Origin: Christensenella sp. UBA3700
Lineage (GTDB): Bacteria > Bacillota > Clostridia > Christensenellales > UBA3700
Assembly (NCBI GenBank): GCA_002372775.1
Contig: DFIJ01000008.1
Span: forward strand, 604-13,409
Length of the DNA: 12,806 bases
Direction: 5' to 3'
How positions within the stretch are numbered: the stretch's first letter is position 1; every line of letters starts with the position of its first letter. The notes under the pieces are model-generated. The model was not told the DNA's origin, did not search any database, and saw only the letters and a list, made by a program, of their open reading frames with translations. Shown here in pieces: positions 1-7,700 of the stretch. Both the position numbers and the translations under genes were made by a program.

Positions 1-42
1 GTGCCACAAACTAGCGCTCTAACCAGCTGAGCTATACCCACC
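1..42 (-). tRNA. tRNA-His (GUG anticodon), 3' part cut by window edge
   Basis: Read on the minus strand, the 5' half of a tRNA runs from base 42 to the window edge. It has a D arm (stem GCTC at 32-29 with GAGC at 19-16, and GG in the loop) and an anticodon arm with loop TTGTGGC, giving anticodon GTG at 7-5, which reads histidine codons. The base just before acceptor position 1 (position 41) is G at 42, as expected for the extra G-1 identity base of tRNA-His. The visible part ends at about tRNA position 40, so the T arm and 3' end lie outside. It is the last visible member of a Gly-Arg-His cluster, five bases after the tRNA-Arg CCA end. Confidence 0.9.
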
Positions 43-47
43 ACCAA

Positions 48-124
48 TGGTGAGCCTGGAGGGATTCGAACCCCCGACAACCGCCTTAGAAGGGCGATGC
101 TCTATCCAGCTGAGCTACAGACCC
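48..124 (-). tRNA. tRNA-Arg (UCU anticodon)
   Basis: This is a complete 77-base cloverleaf on the minus strand. The acceptor stem GGGTCTG pairs with CAGGCTC, with one G-U pair. The D stem is GCTC/GAGC with GG in the loop, and the anticodon loop TTCTAAG gives TCT, reading AGA/AGG arginine codons. The T loop is the canonical TTCGAAT, and a CCA end is encoded at 50-48. AGA is the main arginine codon in the protein genes here, so this tRNA should carry much of the arginine decoding. It sits seven bases after tRNA-Gly and five before tRNA-His, and is presumably processed from one precursor. Confidence 0.95.
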
Positions 125-131
125 ATATTGT

Positions 132-205
132 TGGAGCGAGTGATGGGAATCGGACCCACGCGGTCAGCTTGGAAGGCTGATATTCTACCATTGAACTACA
201 CTCGC
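132..205 (-). tRNA. tRNA-Gly (UCC anticodon) with C at position 55
   Basis: This is a 74-base cloverleaf on the minus strand with encoded CCA (134-132). The acceptor stem GCGAGTG pairs with CACTCGC. The D arm is GTTC/GAAT and keeps the G18-G19 pair. Anticodon loop CTTCCAA gives TCC, reading GGA/GGG glycine codons. The T loop reads TCCGATT instead of TTCGATT: position 55 (window base 153, complement) is C, where nearly all tRNAs have the U that becomes pseudouridine. All stems are otherwise intact, so it is not an obvious pseudogene. It is the first gene of the tRNA cluster, about 14 bases after the predicted start of transcription. Confidence 0.93.
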
Positions 206-225
206 ACATTCTTAAATGCCTAAAA

Positions 226-254
226 AGTATAACAAAGTTAAAATGACAAGTCAA
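226..254 (-). promoter_or_regulatory. Sigma-A-type promoter of the tRNA cluster
   Basis: On the minus strand a -35 box TTGACT (254-249) is followed by a 17-base spacer and a -10 box TATACT (231-226), close to the vegetative consensus with ideal spacing. Transcription should start near 219, giving a leader of about 14 bases before tRNA-Gly. The same 94-base gap (206-299) holds the end of the typA transcript, and I see no strong terminator for typA in it, only a 5-bp A-T hairpin at 270-282. Some read-through from typA into the tRNAs is therefore possible. Confidence 0.85.
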
Positions 255-299
255 CAATTTTAGGCAAATAAAATGCAATTTTCTATGTGTTAATTTTTA

Positions 300-2126
300 T
301 TAGTTATTTTCGCGCATTGCACGAGCTGCTTGTCTCATTCTTTCGGCCTTGCTAAGGATTACTTTTCTTAATCTAATGCTCTTTGGAGTAACCTCTACAA
401 GCTCGTCATCTTTGATGAATTCTAGGCATTGTTCTAGAGACATAACAGTAGGTGTAATAAGCTTTAATGCTTCATCAGAACCGCTTGATCTGCAGTTTGT
501 TAAATGCTTTTCTTTACATACGTTTACAGGCATATCTTCTTCTCTTGAGTTTTCACCAACAATCATACCTTCATAAACTTTAACACCAGGTCCGATGAAT
601 AGGGTAGATCTTTCTTGTGCATTGAATAGACCATATGTTGTAGAAACACCATCTTCGAATGCAACGATAGATCCTCTTGTTCTTTCTGGGATATCACCTT
701 TGTATTCTTCATATCCAACTAGAACGTGACTCATAACACCATAACCACGTGTATCTGTAAGCATTTCGCTTCTGTAACCGATGATACATCTTGATGGAAT
801 TCTAAATTCAAGCTTTGTGCCGCCTCTTCCATCTGGTTCCATCTTTGTTAATTCACCTTTTCTGCCACCAACCTTGCTCATAACAGCACCAACGTATTCA
901 TCTGGTACGTCGATAACTAATTCTTCGATTGGTTCGCATTTCTTTCCATTGATTTCTTTGTAAATAACCTTTGGACGAGATACTTGGAATTCGTATCCTT
1001 CACGTCTCATGTTTTCGATAAGGATAGATAAGTGAAGTTCGCCTCTTCCATATACCTTGAATGAATCTGGAGAATCTGTTTCTTCAACTCTCATACTAAC
1101 GTTTGTTTCAACTTCCTTGAATAATCTAGCTCTTAAATGTCTAGATGTAACAAACTTACCTTCTTTTCCAGCGAATGGAGAATTGTTAACAGAGAAGTTC
1201 ATAGATAGTGTAGGTTCATCGATAGCTACGAATGGAAGTGGTTCAACTTGATCTACAGCACAGATTGTTTCACCGATATTTAAGTTTTCAATACCGCTTA
1301 TAGCAACGATGTCGCCTAAGGAAGCAGAATCGCATTCAACTCTCTTTAATCCTTCGAATTGATATAATTTAGCAATCTTAACTTGAGTTGTTGTTCCATC
1401 TCTATGACATACAACTGCTTGTTGTCCAGACTTAATAGAACCACGGTTAATCTTACCAATACCAATTCTACCTACGTATTCGTCATATTCAATATTACAT
1501 ACAACAGTTTGTAAACCATTGTTCATGTCGCCTTCTGGAGCAGGGATATTCTCGATAATAGCATCCATTAATGGATCCATGTTTGTTCCTTGAACTGTAG
1601 CGTCATTAGAAGCCCAACCTTGCTTGCCTGAAGCAAATACAGTTTTGAAATCTAATTGTTCATCATTAGCACCAAGTTCAATGAATAAATCAAGAAGTTC
1701 GTCAATAACCTTGTTTGGATCGCCGCCTCTATCAATCTTGTTGATACAACAAACTACAGATTTGCTAAGACCTAAAGCCTTCTTTAAAACATATCTTGTT
1801 TGTGGCATACAACCTTCAACAGCGTCTACTAAAAGAACAACACCATCAACCATAGATAAAATACGTTCAACTTCTCCACCGAAGTCAGCGTGTCCTGGAG
1901 TATCAATAATGTTAACTTTAATGCCTTTATACATTACTGATGTGTTCTTAGCTAAGATTGTGATTCCTCTTTCTCTTTCGATATCGCCACTGTCCATAAC
2001 TCTATCTACAACAGTTTCGTTAGCTCTAAAAGTTCCGTTTTGAACTAATAGTTGGTTAACTAGGGTAGTCTTACCATGGTCAACGTGTGCGATTATAGCT
2101 ATATTTCTAATATCCTTTCTTTGCAT
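300..2126 (-). CDS. typA: GTP-binding translational regulator TypA/BipA
   Basis: TypA/BipA is a ribosome-associated translational GTPase of the EF-G/LepA class that supports 50S assembly and growth under stress. All GTPase motifs are visible: P-loop AHVDHGKTT (13-21), switch-I ERGIT (52-56), DTPGH (75-79), NKID (129-132) and the SGKQG motif (166-170). The rest matches EF-G-like domains II, III and V and the TypA-specific C-terminal domain. The length of 608 residues is usual for the family. The ATG at 2126 has a GAGGA Shine-Dalgarno on the minus strand (2137-2133). The last codon of the upstream phosphoesterase gene overlaps this ribosome site, so the two are probably translationally coupled. 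It is the last gene of a four-gene minus-strand operon and precedes the tRNA cluster. Confidence 0.97.
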   Translation of the reverse strand: MQRKDIRNIAIIAHVDHGKTTLVNQLLVQNGTFRANETVVDRVMDSGDIERERGITILAKNTSVMYKGIKVNIIDTPGHADFGGEVERILSMVDGVVLLVDAVEGCMPQTRYVLKKALGLSKSVVCCINKIDRGGDPNKVIDELLDLFIELGANDEQLDFKTVFASGKQGWASNDATVQGTNMDPLMDAIIENIPAPEGDMNNGLQTVVCNIEYDEYVGRIGIGKINRGSIKSGQQAVVCHRDGTTTQVKIAKLYQFEGLKRVECDSASLGDIVAISGIENLNIGETICAVDQVEPLPFVAIDEPTLSMNFSVNNSPFAGKEGKFVTSRHLRARLFKEVETNVSMRVEETDSPDSFKVYGRGELHLSILIENMRREGYEFQVSRPKVIYKEINGKKCEPIEELVIDVPDEYVGAVMSKVGGRKGELTKMEPDGRGGTKLEFRIPSRCIIGYRSEMLTDTRGYGVMSHVLVGYEEYKGDIPERTRGSIVAFEDGVSTTYGLFNAQERSTLFIGPGVKVYEGMIVGENSREEDMPVNVCKEKHLTNCRSSGSDEALKLITPTVMSLEQCLEFIKDDELVEVTPKSIRLRKVILSKAERMRQAARAMRENN

Positions 2127-2135
2127 AATATATCC

Positions 2136-2597
2136 TCATCGTTGTACTATTTTGTACACTAAATTGTTTTTCGCTATGTTTACATAGCAATATGAATTTC
2201 CAAAACCTATAGAACCTGGATTAATTAAAGTAACACCTTCAATTTCATCCACCTTTGCAATGTGCGTGTGTCCATAGAAACCATATTGCACGTTTTGATA
2301 TTTACACTCGAAGGCTAAGTCTGTCAAATCATTTTTAACACCAAATTTGTGTCCATGTGTTAAAAGAAGCTTTACTCCTTCGATTTCTACAATCTTAAAA
2401 GGTTCGCCGTTATAAGTGTCACAGTTACCTAAAACATAAATAACTTTTTCTTTTCCGTAAATCTGTTTAAGAATGTTTATATCTTTTATTCCATCACCTA
2501 AGTGAATAATATAATCTGCTTCATCTAGAACTTGCCATAGAGCATCATCTCTTGGCATCATTTCATGACTGTCTGAAATTACAATTACGTTTTTCAT
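2136..2597 (-). CDS. YfcE/MJ0936-type metallophosphoesterase
   Basis: This is a small cytosolic calcineurin-like phosphoesterase (153 residues) of the YfcE/MJ0936/YsnB type. These enzymes use two metal ions to cleave phosphodiesters; the physiological substrate is generally unknown. The metal-binding motifs are complete: D9-x-H11, GD (34-35), GNCD (57-60), THGH (80-83) and GHTH (109-112). Its ATG overlaps the rdgB stop in an ATGA arrangement and has no good Shine-Dalgarno of its own, which suggests coupling to rdgB translation. The rdgB-phosphoesterase pairing is common in Bacillota and suggests a linked housekeeping role in nucleotide clean-up, though that is inference. Confidence 0.93.
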   Translation of the reverse strand: MKNVIVISDSHEMMPRDDALWQVLDEADYIIHLGDGIKDINILKQIYGKEKVIYVLGNCDTYNGEPFKIVEIEGVKLLLTHGHKFGVKNDLTDLAFECKYQNVQYGFYGHTHIAKVDEIEGVTLINPGSIGFGNSYCYVNIAKNNLVYKIVQR

Positions 2598-3181
2598 AGT
2601 TTCTTAAGTAAATCGTCTAAAGCTCTTGCTCTATGACTTACTGTATTCTTTTCTTCTAAAGTAATTTCGGCAAATGTCTTTTTTAATTCGTAGCAATAGA
2701 ATAGGGGATCATATCCAAAGCCGCCATTACCTTTTCTTTCGTGAAGAATAGTTCCTTCAACTTTTCCTTCGCCATATTTGTAACTGCCATCAGGGTATAC
2801 AAGTACAACAACAGAAGTGTAATGTGCAGTTCTTTGCTTTTCATCATTTAAACCTTTTTCGCTAAGAACTTTAAGAAGTTTATCGTTATTGTTCTCATCG
2901 TTACAAGGTTCTCCTGCATATCTTGCAGAATAAATCCCTGGTTCACCATTTAGGCTATCTACACATAAACCTGAATCATCAGCAATTGCTGGAAGGTGTG
3001 TAAGATTAGATATAGCTCTTGCTTTAATTAAAGAATTTTCCAAAAACGAGTTTCCGTTTTCTTCAATTTCAATATTTATGCCCATATCTTTTAGAGACTT
3101 AATGTCATCAAACTGGCCTTTTAAATAAGACTTGATTTCTACGATTTTATGAGCATTATTTGAAGCTACAACGGCTATCAT
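2594..3181 (-). CDS. rdgB: XTP/dITP diphosphatase (RdgB/HAM1 family)
   Basis: This enzyme hydrolyses non-canonical purine triphosphates (dITP, XTP, ITP) to monophosphate plus pyrophosphate, keeping deaminated purines out of DNA and RNA. The signatures are in order: SNNAHK near the N terminus (7-12), the ENGNSFLEN segment (41-49), DDSGL (68-72), the NGEPG...SARYAG block (78-90), GGFGYDP and C-terminal SHRARA (182-187). The length of 195 residues is normal. The ATG overlaps the upstream stop as TAATG and has a strong GGAGGAG Shine-Dalgarno (3196-3190) with eight-base spacing. It is the second gene of the minus-strand operon. Confidence 0.96.
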   Translation of the reverse strand: MIAVVASNNAHKIVEIKSYLKGQFDDIKSLKDMGINIEIEENGNSFLENSLIKARAISNLTHLPAIADDSGLCVDSLNGEPGIYSARYAGEPCNDENNNDKLLKVLSEKGLNDEKQRTAHYTSVVVLVYPDGSYKYGEGKVEGTILHERKGNGGFGYDPLFYCYELKKTFAEITLEEKNTVSHRARALDDLLKKL

Positions 3182-3678
3182 TATCTTTTCTCCTCCGTAA
3201 TGATTTCTACGGGAACCATTTGATTATGCTTTTTAATATTTGAGATGAATGCATCAACGTTATCTTTAGATACAAATATTTGTAAAATATTTGCCTTTAA
3301 GTTGTTTTCTTCATCTTTAACATCAGCTTTTTCTTCATTAGTTTCCATGAATAATATAAACATTGACTTATCGCTATTTGTTCTCATAAGCAACACGTCA
3401 TCATATTTAAACTTTAATACCATAACGCCAAGGTTAAGAGCAAAATAATCTTCTTTAAAAGTGTACCCAGATAAGAATACAAAGCAGACTAAAAATGCAA
3501 TAACTAGAGTCATAATCACAATTGCAACAATATCTAATTCATAGTGTATTGACATCATATTACCAACTCTGAAGATTGCCAAAAAATTGACAATTATCGA
3601 AGCCATCAATATAATAATGATTGCGATTGATGCAAGGCTAATCCATGTTTTTTGCTTAAAGAAAAAGTGCTTTTTCAT
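3181..3678 (-). CDS. Two-TM membrane protein with bacterial PH-like (bPH_4-type) domain
   Basis: This is a small membrane protein of unknown function. From the ATG at 3678 it has a lysine-rich start (MKKHFFFK), two hydrophobic segments (about residues 12-37 and 49-72) and a C-terminal cytosolic region. That region resembles the short bacterial PH-like domain bPH_4 (DUF1200): a Y-x-L strand, a 'FKYDDVLLM' segment and a closing 'FVSKDNVDAFISNI' helix; this is judged by eye. An in-frame ATG also exists 21 bases upstream (3699), but the promoter -10 box (3691-3686) lies between the two ATGs, so I prefer the inner start. Neither ATG has a Shine-Dalgarno. It heads the operon with rdgB, the phosphoesterase and typA. 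Confidence 0.7.
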   Translation of the reverse strand: MKKHFFFKQKTWISLASIAIIIILMASIIVNFLAIFRVGNMMSIHYELDIVAIVIMTLVIAFLVCFVFLSGYTFKEDYFALNLGVMVLKFKYDDVLLMRTNSDKSMFILFMETNEEKADVKDEENNLKANILQIFVSKDNVDAFISNIKKHNQMVPVEIITEEKR

Positions 3679-3685
3679 AGTCGCT

Positions 3686-3715
3686 ATTATAACACGCATA
3701 AAAAACGCGTGGCAA
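3686..3715 (-). promoter_or_regulatory. Promoter of the PH-like/rdgB/phosphoesterase/typA operon
   Basis: On the minus strand, -35 TTGCCA (3715-3710), an 18-base spacer and a perfect -10 TATAAT (3691-3686) with an upstream TGT (extended -10). Seven bases separate the -10 from the ATG at 3678, so the predicted +1 is that A and the transcript should be leaderless. The opposite strand reads TATTAT across the same -10, so weak divergent firing towards the DUF2156 gene is possible, but I see no matching -35 for it. Confidence 0.75.
3693..3711. repeat. Short inverted repeat in promoter spacer (operator-like)
   Basis: CACGC (3693-3697) and GCGTG (3707-3711) form a dyad with a nine-base A-rich centre. 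It lies almost exactly between the -35 and -10 boxes of the minus-strand operon promoter. G+C-rich arms stand out in this AT-rich DNA. It could be a repressor site, or a small hairpin in a leader of the plus-strand gene. The arms are short, so chance is possible. Confidence 0.35.
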
Positions 3716-3725
3716 GGAAATACGC

Positions 3726-4655
3726 ATGCATTTTAGAAATATAAAAGACGAAGATTTTATCATAATAAATAACGAACTTTCAAAGACAGATTACAACGGC
3801 TGCGATTACTCAAAAACATACCTAAAATCTTGGAGTTTTTTTCGTTATGACACTATGCAAGTTGCACAATGTGACGACATAGTTTTTTTGCGCTTTGAAA
3901 CACCTGTTCATATACTTGATGAAGAGTTTTTTAATGGCAAAACACCTAAATATGTTTATCTAGCTCCTTTGACAACAAAAGACAATTTCAAAAAAGGTTT
4001 TGAATTGATCCTAGAGCAAGTAAAAGAAGATGGTGATTATCTTCTAATCGATGGTGTCACACAAGATCATTTAGATGCCGTTAAAGAGCTTGGTTTAGAG
4101 CCTATCTATAATAGAGATTATTCGGAATATTTATATGATCCTATGGATCTTATAAACTTTAGCGGTAAAAAGTATCATGGAAAGCGTAATCACATTGCCA
4201 AATTTGATAAGCTTTATTCTTATGAATTTAGACCATTGCAAAAGGGTGATTGTGAAGGTTTAGCAGCCCTTATTTCTAACTGGGAATCCAAGAAAGATGA
4301 AGAGTATATTGAGGATGATAAACAAGAAGAAGAAAGAGCAATTAGAACTCAAATTGAAGCCTCAATGAGTGAAGATAATATTCATGCGTATTGCCTTTTA
4401 GTTGACAATAAAATTATAGGCTTTTCTTTAGTAGAAATTACATCATCAGGAGTTGCGATTGAACATATAGAAAAAGCTAATGTTGCATATGATGGCGTAT
4501 ATTCAAAACTGTTAAATTTAGTGGCTAAAGAATGCTTTAAAAATGTGAGAATTGTTAATAGACAAGAAGACATGGGAGATGAGGGATTAAGAAAGAGTAA
4601 ATTATCTTATCATCCTATTGGACTACTTGAAAGTTACTTTATTAAAAACTTCTAA
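3726..4655 (+). CDS. DUF2156 protein (phosphatidylglycerol lysyltransferase C-terminal-like)
   Basis: This 309-residue protein belongs to the DUF2156 / LPG_synthase_C family, tandem GNAT-like folds related to the catalytic part of MprF, which moves an aminoacyl group from tRNA to a lipid. It lacks the membrane-spanning flippase part of MprF and no signal peptide is visible, so it is likely cytosolic. Family hallmarks are FSGKKYHGKRNHI (145-157), a central GNAT-like strand 'LVDNKIIGFSLVE', HIEKAN (247-252) and the C-terminal VNRQEDMGDEGLRKSK...YHP block (277-297). Stand-alone clostridial members have no proven substrate, so I do not call it a lysyltransferase. The ATG has an AAGGAA Shine-Dalgarno (3714-3719) with six-base spacing. 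It is divergent from the PH-like gene and 51 bases ahead of the lipoprotein. Confidence 0.88.
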   Translation: MHFRNIKDEDFIIINNELSKTDYNGCDYSKTYLKSWSFFRYDTMQVAQCDDIVFLRFETPVHILDEEFFNGKTPKYVYLAPLTTKDNFKKGFELILEQVKEDGDYLLIDGVTQDHLDAVKELGLEPIYNRDYSEYLYDPMDLINFSGKKYHGKRNHIAKFDKLYSYEFRPLQKGDCEGLAALISNWESKKDEEYIEDDKQEEERAIRTQIEASMSEDNIHAYCLLVDNKIIGFSLVEITSSGVAIEHIEKANVAYDGVYSKLLNLVAKECFKNVRIVNRQEDMGDEGLRKSKLSYHPIGLLESYFIKNF

Positions 4656-4671
4656 TTAACCATTTTGTACA

Positions 4672-4700
4672 TTGACTTTATCTAGGACGCATATAATAAT
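4672..4700 (+). promoter_or_regulatory. Promoter of the lipoprotein-hydratase-folate-CoA operon
   Basis: -35 TTGACT (4672-4677), a 17-base spacer and -10 AATAAT (4695-4700, five of six consensus). A perfect TATAAT also sits at 4692-4697, with a short 14-base spacer. Either -10 puts the start of transcription at about 4704-4707, on or within three bases of the ATG at 4707. No Shine-Dalgarno lies at usable distance: TAGGA at 4683-4687 is 19 bases away and upstream of the -10. The mRNA should thus be leaderless or nearly so. Confidence 0.7.
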
Positions 4701-4706
4701 ATAAAT

Positions 4707-7700
4707 ATGCGCACAAAATTTTTTAAAATTTTTTTCATAGTTTTAGTTGTTGCACTTATTGGTGTATCAATTATCGCGTGTTCAACAGATGTTTCTAAGC
4801 ATACAATTGAGTTTAAAGTGTCAGAAGGTGGCTCTTGGGGCTACTATTCTTATGTAAGAACACAAGGCAATGAGGAGATTGTTCTTCCTGAAGATCCTAC
4901 CATGGATGGTTATGTGTTCTATGGCTGGTATAAAGACCAATACTATACTCAAGAATTTGATGAGACTACATATCTAAATAAAGAACTTACAGAAGACATT
5001 GAAGTTTATGCGCATTTTATATCCGAAAGTAATGTTAAAAGTTCATATGTTGTTACTTTTAACACAAGAGGCGGAAATGATTTAGAAAGTTACAGTTGTA
5101 AATTTAGATCAAAATTGAATAACCCAATACCAACACGTAGTGGGTATAGATTTACTGGTTGGTATCTAGACCCAACTCTAACAACTCCAGTTGATGTTAG
5201 ATACTATAGAGTTAGAAGTGATGTAACTTTATATGCAGAATGGGAAGAGGCAAACTGTACTGTTAACTATGTGCTTGATGGTGGTGTAAACAGTGAAGAT
5301 AATGTTGCTGAAATAGCACATGGCGGTACCTTAAATGTTTCAGCTCCAACTAAAACTGGTTATGCATTCTTAGGCTGGTATTTAGATAAAGGTTTTAATA
5401 CCAAGTATACAAACGGAACAACTATTGAGGATGATATAACTTTATATGCTAAATGGACTATTGTAATTTATACAATTTCATTTAATGTTCCAACAGGTGC
5501 AACTTTTGATTCAAAAGGATTGAATACATACACAGTTAATGATAAGTTATCTTTCGATGATCCAACAAAGGTGGGTTATACATTTGAAGGTTGGTTCTTA
5601 GATTCTAACTATACAAAGAGATATTATAAGGACAAAATATATGGTGAAAACTTAACGCTTTATGCGTTAATGTATGAGATTAAATACAAGATTAATTATC
5701 ACTTAGAGAGTGATGCTCAAAATAGCAGCGCTAATCTTGCTTATTATAGATATTTCAGTACTATTCACTTAGAGAATCCATCAAGACCAGGCTGTAGCTT
5801 TGCAGGTTGGTATTTGGATGAAGATTTGCATACAGAGTTAACAGAAAATCAAAACTTCCATAAAGATATTGATGTATATCCATCTTGGAATTTAATAACA
5901 TATAGTATCACTTATCATAATGTTGTTGGTTCAGGTATTACATTTGATGATGAAGGTTTTAACTCATATACTATTGAAACAGAGTTGAATTTACCATCTC
6001 CATTAAAAGAGAATATGGTGTTTATAGGCTGGTACTTAGATGCGGAACTTACTCAAAGATTTAAATCAACAGATAAGTACACTCAAAATTTAGATTTATA
6101 TGCAGCATATGCTGAATCAGCAATGCTTGATCCTCATTCATATATTGAAGTGGCAAATATTCCTAGTTTATATTACGCAACAGAAGAAACTAAGAATGTA
6201 TGTATAAAATATGATGAGCCAGTTGTTGTTAGTGGTGTTACTATTGCAGGTAGAGAATTAACTGTCGGTGAAGATTATATTGTAGATTTAGATAGATTGA
6301 TTATCTCAAGAGATGCATTAAATGGAATGATTTTGGATAAGAAGTATTTACTTGAAGTGTCTTTTGAATCTAATGACGATTTAAGATATCATATTGAAAT
6401 TGTTGATTCTTTAGCTCCACAATTTACAGTGAGTGATTACGTCAAGTTTAGCTCAGATGATTTTATAATTACTCCGGCAAATGCAATGTCTGCAAGTTCA
6501 ATTAAAGATGTCACTATTGATGGTAAAGATGTTGAGTATTCATTTGTAAATGACAGTATTTATGTAGATAGTAATATTTTGAAGAAATATGATGTTGGAA
6601 CTCATATCTTAAGAGTTTATACATCAACAGGTATTTTTGCCGATTCGTTCCTTGTTGTGAATAACACATATAATTATCCATACAATGTAAAAGTTGAGGT
6701 TGATTCAACTTGGCCAGATGTATATGTTACATGGGATTGTGATGTTGAGACATCATTATTTATCGTAAAAATTGATAATGTTGAATATTCAACTACTTCG
6801 CATCCATCTAGATTCTCTGGCAATAGCTTTAATGCTACAGGATTAATCTTTGTAAAGAATCAAACAGTTTCTGTTACAAGCGTAGTGGATAATACAGAAT
6901 TTAAGAGTGCAAATGTTATTACAAAGTTGAATTTATATGACGATAACGAATGTACAATAAAAAATTCTGTAGTTACACCTGTTTTAGATCAAACATTCAC
7001 AGTATATGGTATTACTGGTAATTTCTATATTACAAGCTGGAAAGAATATTATGACTTTGTATTCTATACATACTTGTATAGAAATGTTACCAACGGAAAT
7101 GATATTTTAGTTGTATTTGATTTTGAAGAAGAAGATTTTGAGAAATTTGATTACACTCTAAAGAGAAATGATGGTACAGATGTATACTCTGGAAACGCTG
7201 TGAACCACTCATTCTATAGAAATATAGATTTCGTTCTTTCTTCATTTGCAAATATGGAATATGATTTGCCAGAAGCTGGTTCATATTCTTTGACATGTTC
7301 TTTAGTTTCTCAAGATTTCTATGAAGGATATGGCTATGTTTTAAAAATTACATACTATGGAGATATGTGCCCAGATAATTCTGATCACGTGCCAGATCAA
7401 ACATCTGAAAGAGCAGCAAAGAATCACAAGAATTCTGATTATTCAATGGTACATTATGGCAGTGGAATAAATAGAGCAAATTATACATTCCCAATAGAAG
7501 ATAATAACAATGGTACTGCTTTAGTTAATTCTTCTATCGAATTATATATGGCGCTAGAACATGGTTTTGTTCCAGTATTTGAAAATGGTTCAAAGCTAAA
7601 AACATTATATGACACAATAAAGGATACACTTAAGAGTATACTTAGTGAGGATATGTCAGATTATGAAATAGCTTTAGCTGTTTATGATTGGATTTGTAGC

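Noticed and set aside
270..282. AAAAT-GCA-ATTTT hairpin as typA terminator
   Set aside because: Five A-T pairs without G-C and no clean T-run; too weak to call a terminator.
349..2043. Open plus-strand frames opposite typA
   Set aside because: They are antisense shadows of a well-supported GTPase gene, with low-complexity Ser/Thr/Leu-rich translations and no ribosome sites.
3679..3699. Upstream ATG (3699) as start of the PH-like protein
   Set aside because: The -10 box lies downstream of it and there is no Shine-Dalgarno, so the inner ATG fits better. Kept as an alternative only.
4663..4671. TTTTGTACA shared by the lipoprotein promoter region and the end of the phosphoesterase gene (about 2150-2158)
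   Set aside because: One copy is in coding sequence and the word is AT-rich; most likely chance.
4803..6116. Repeated segments as a CRISPR or DNA satellite array
   Set aside because: The repetition is at protein level (InlB B-repeats) inside a continuous ORF; DNA copies are diverged and units are about 210 bases with no spacers.
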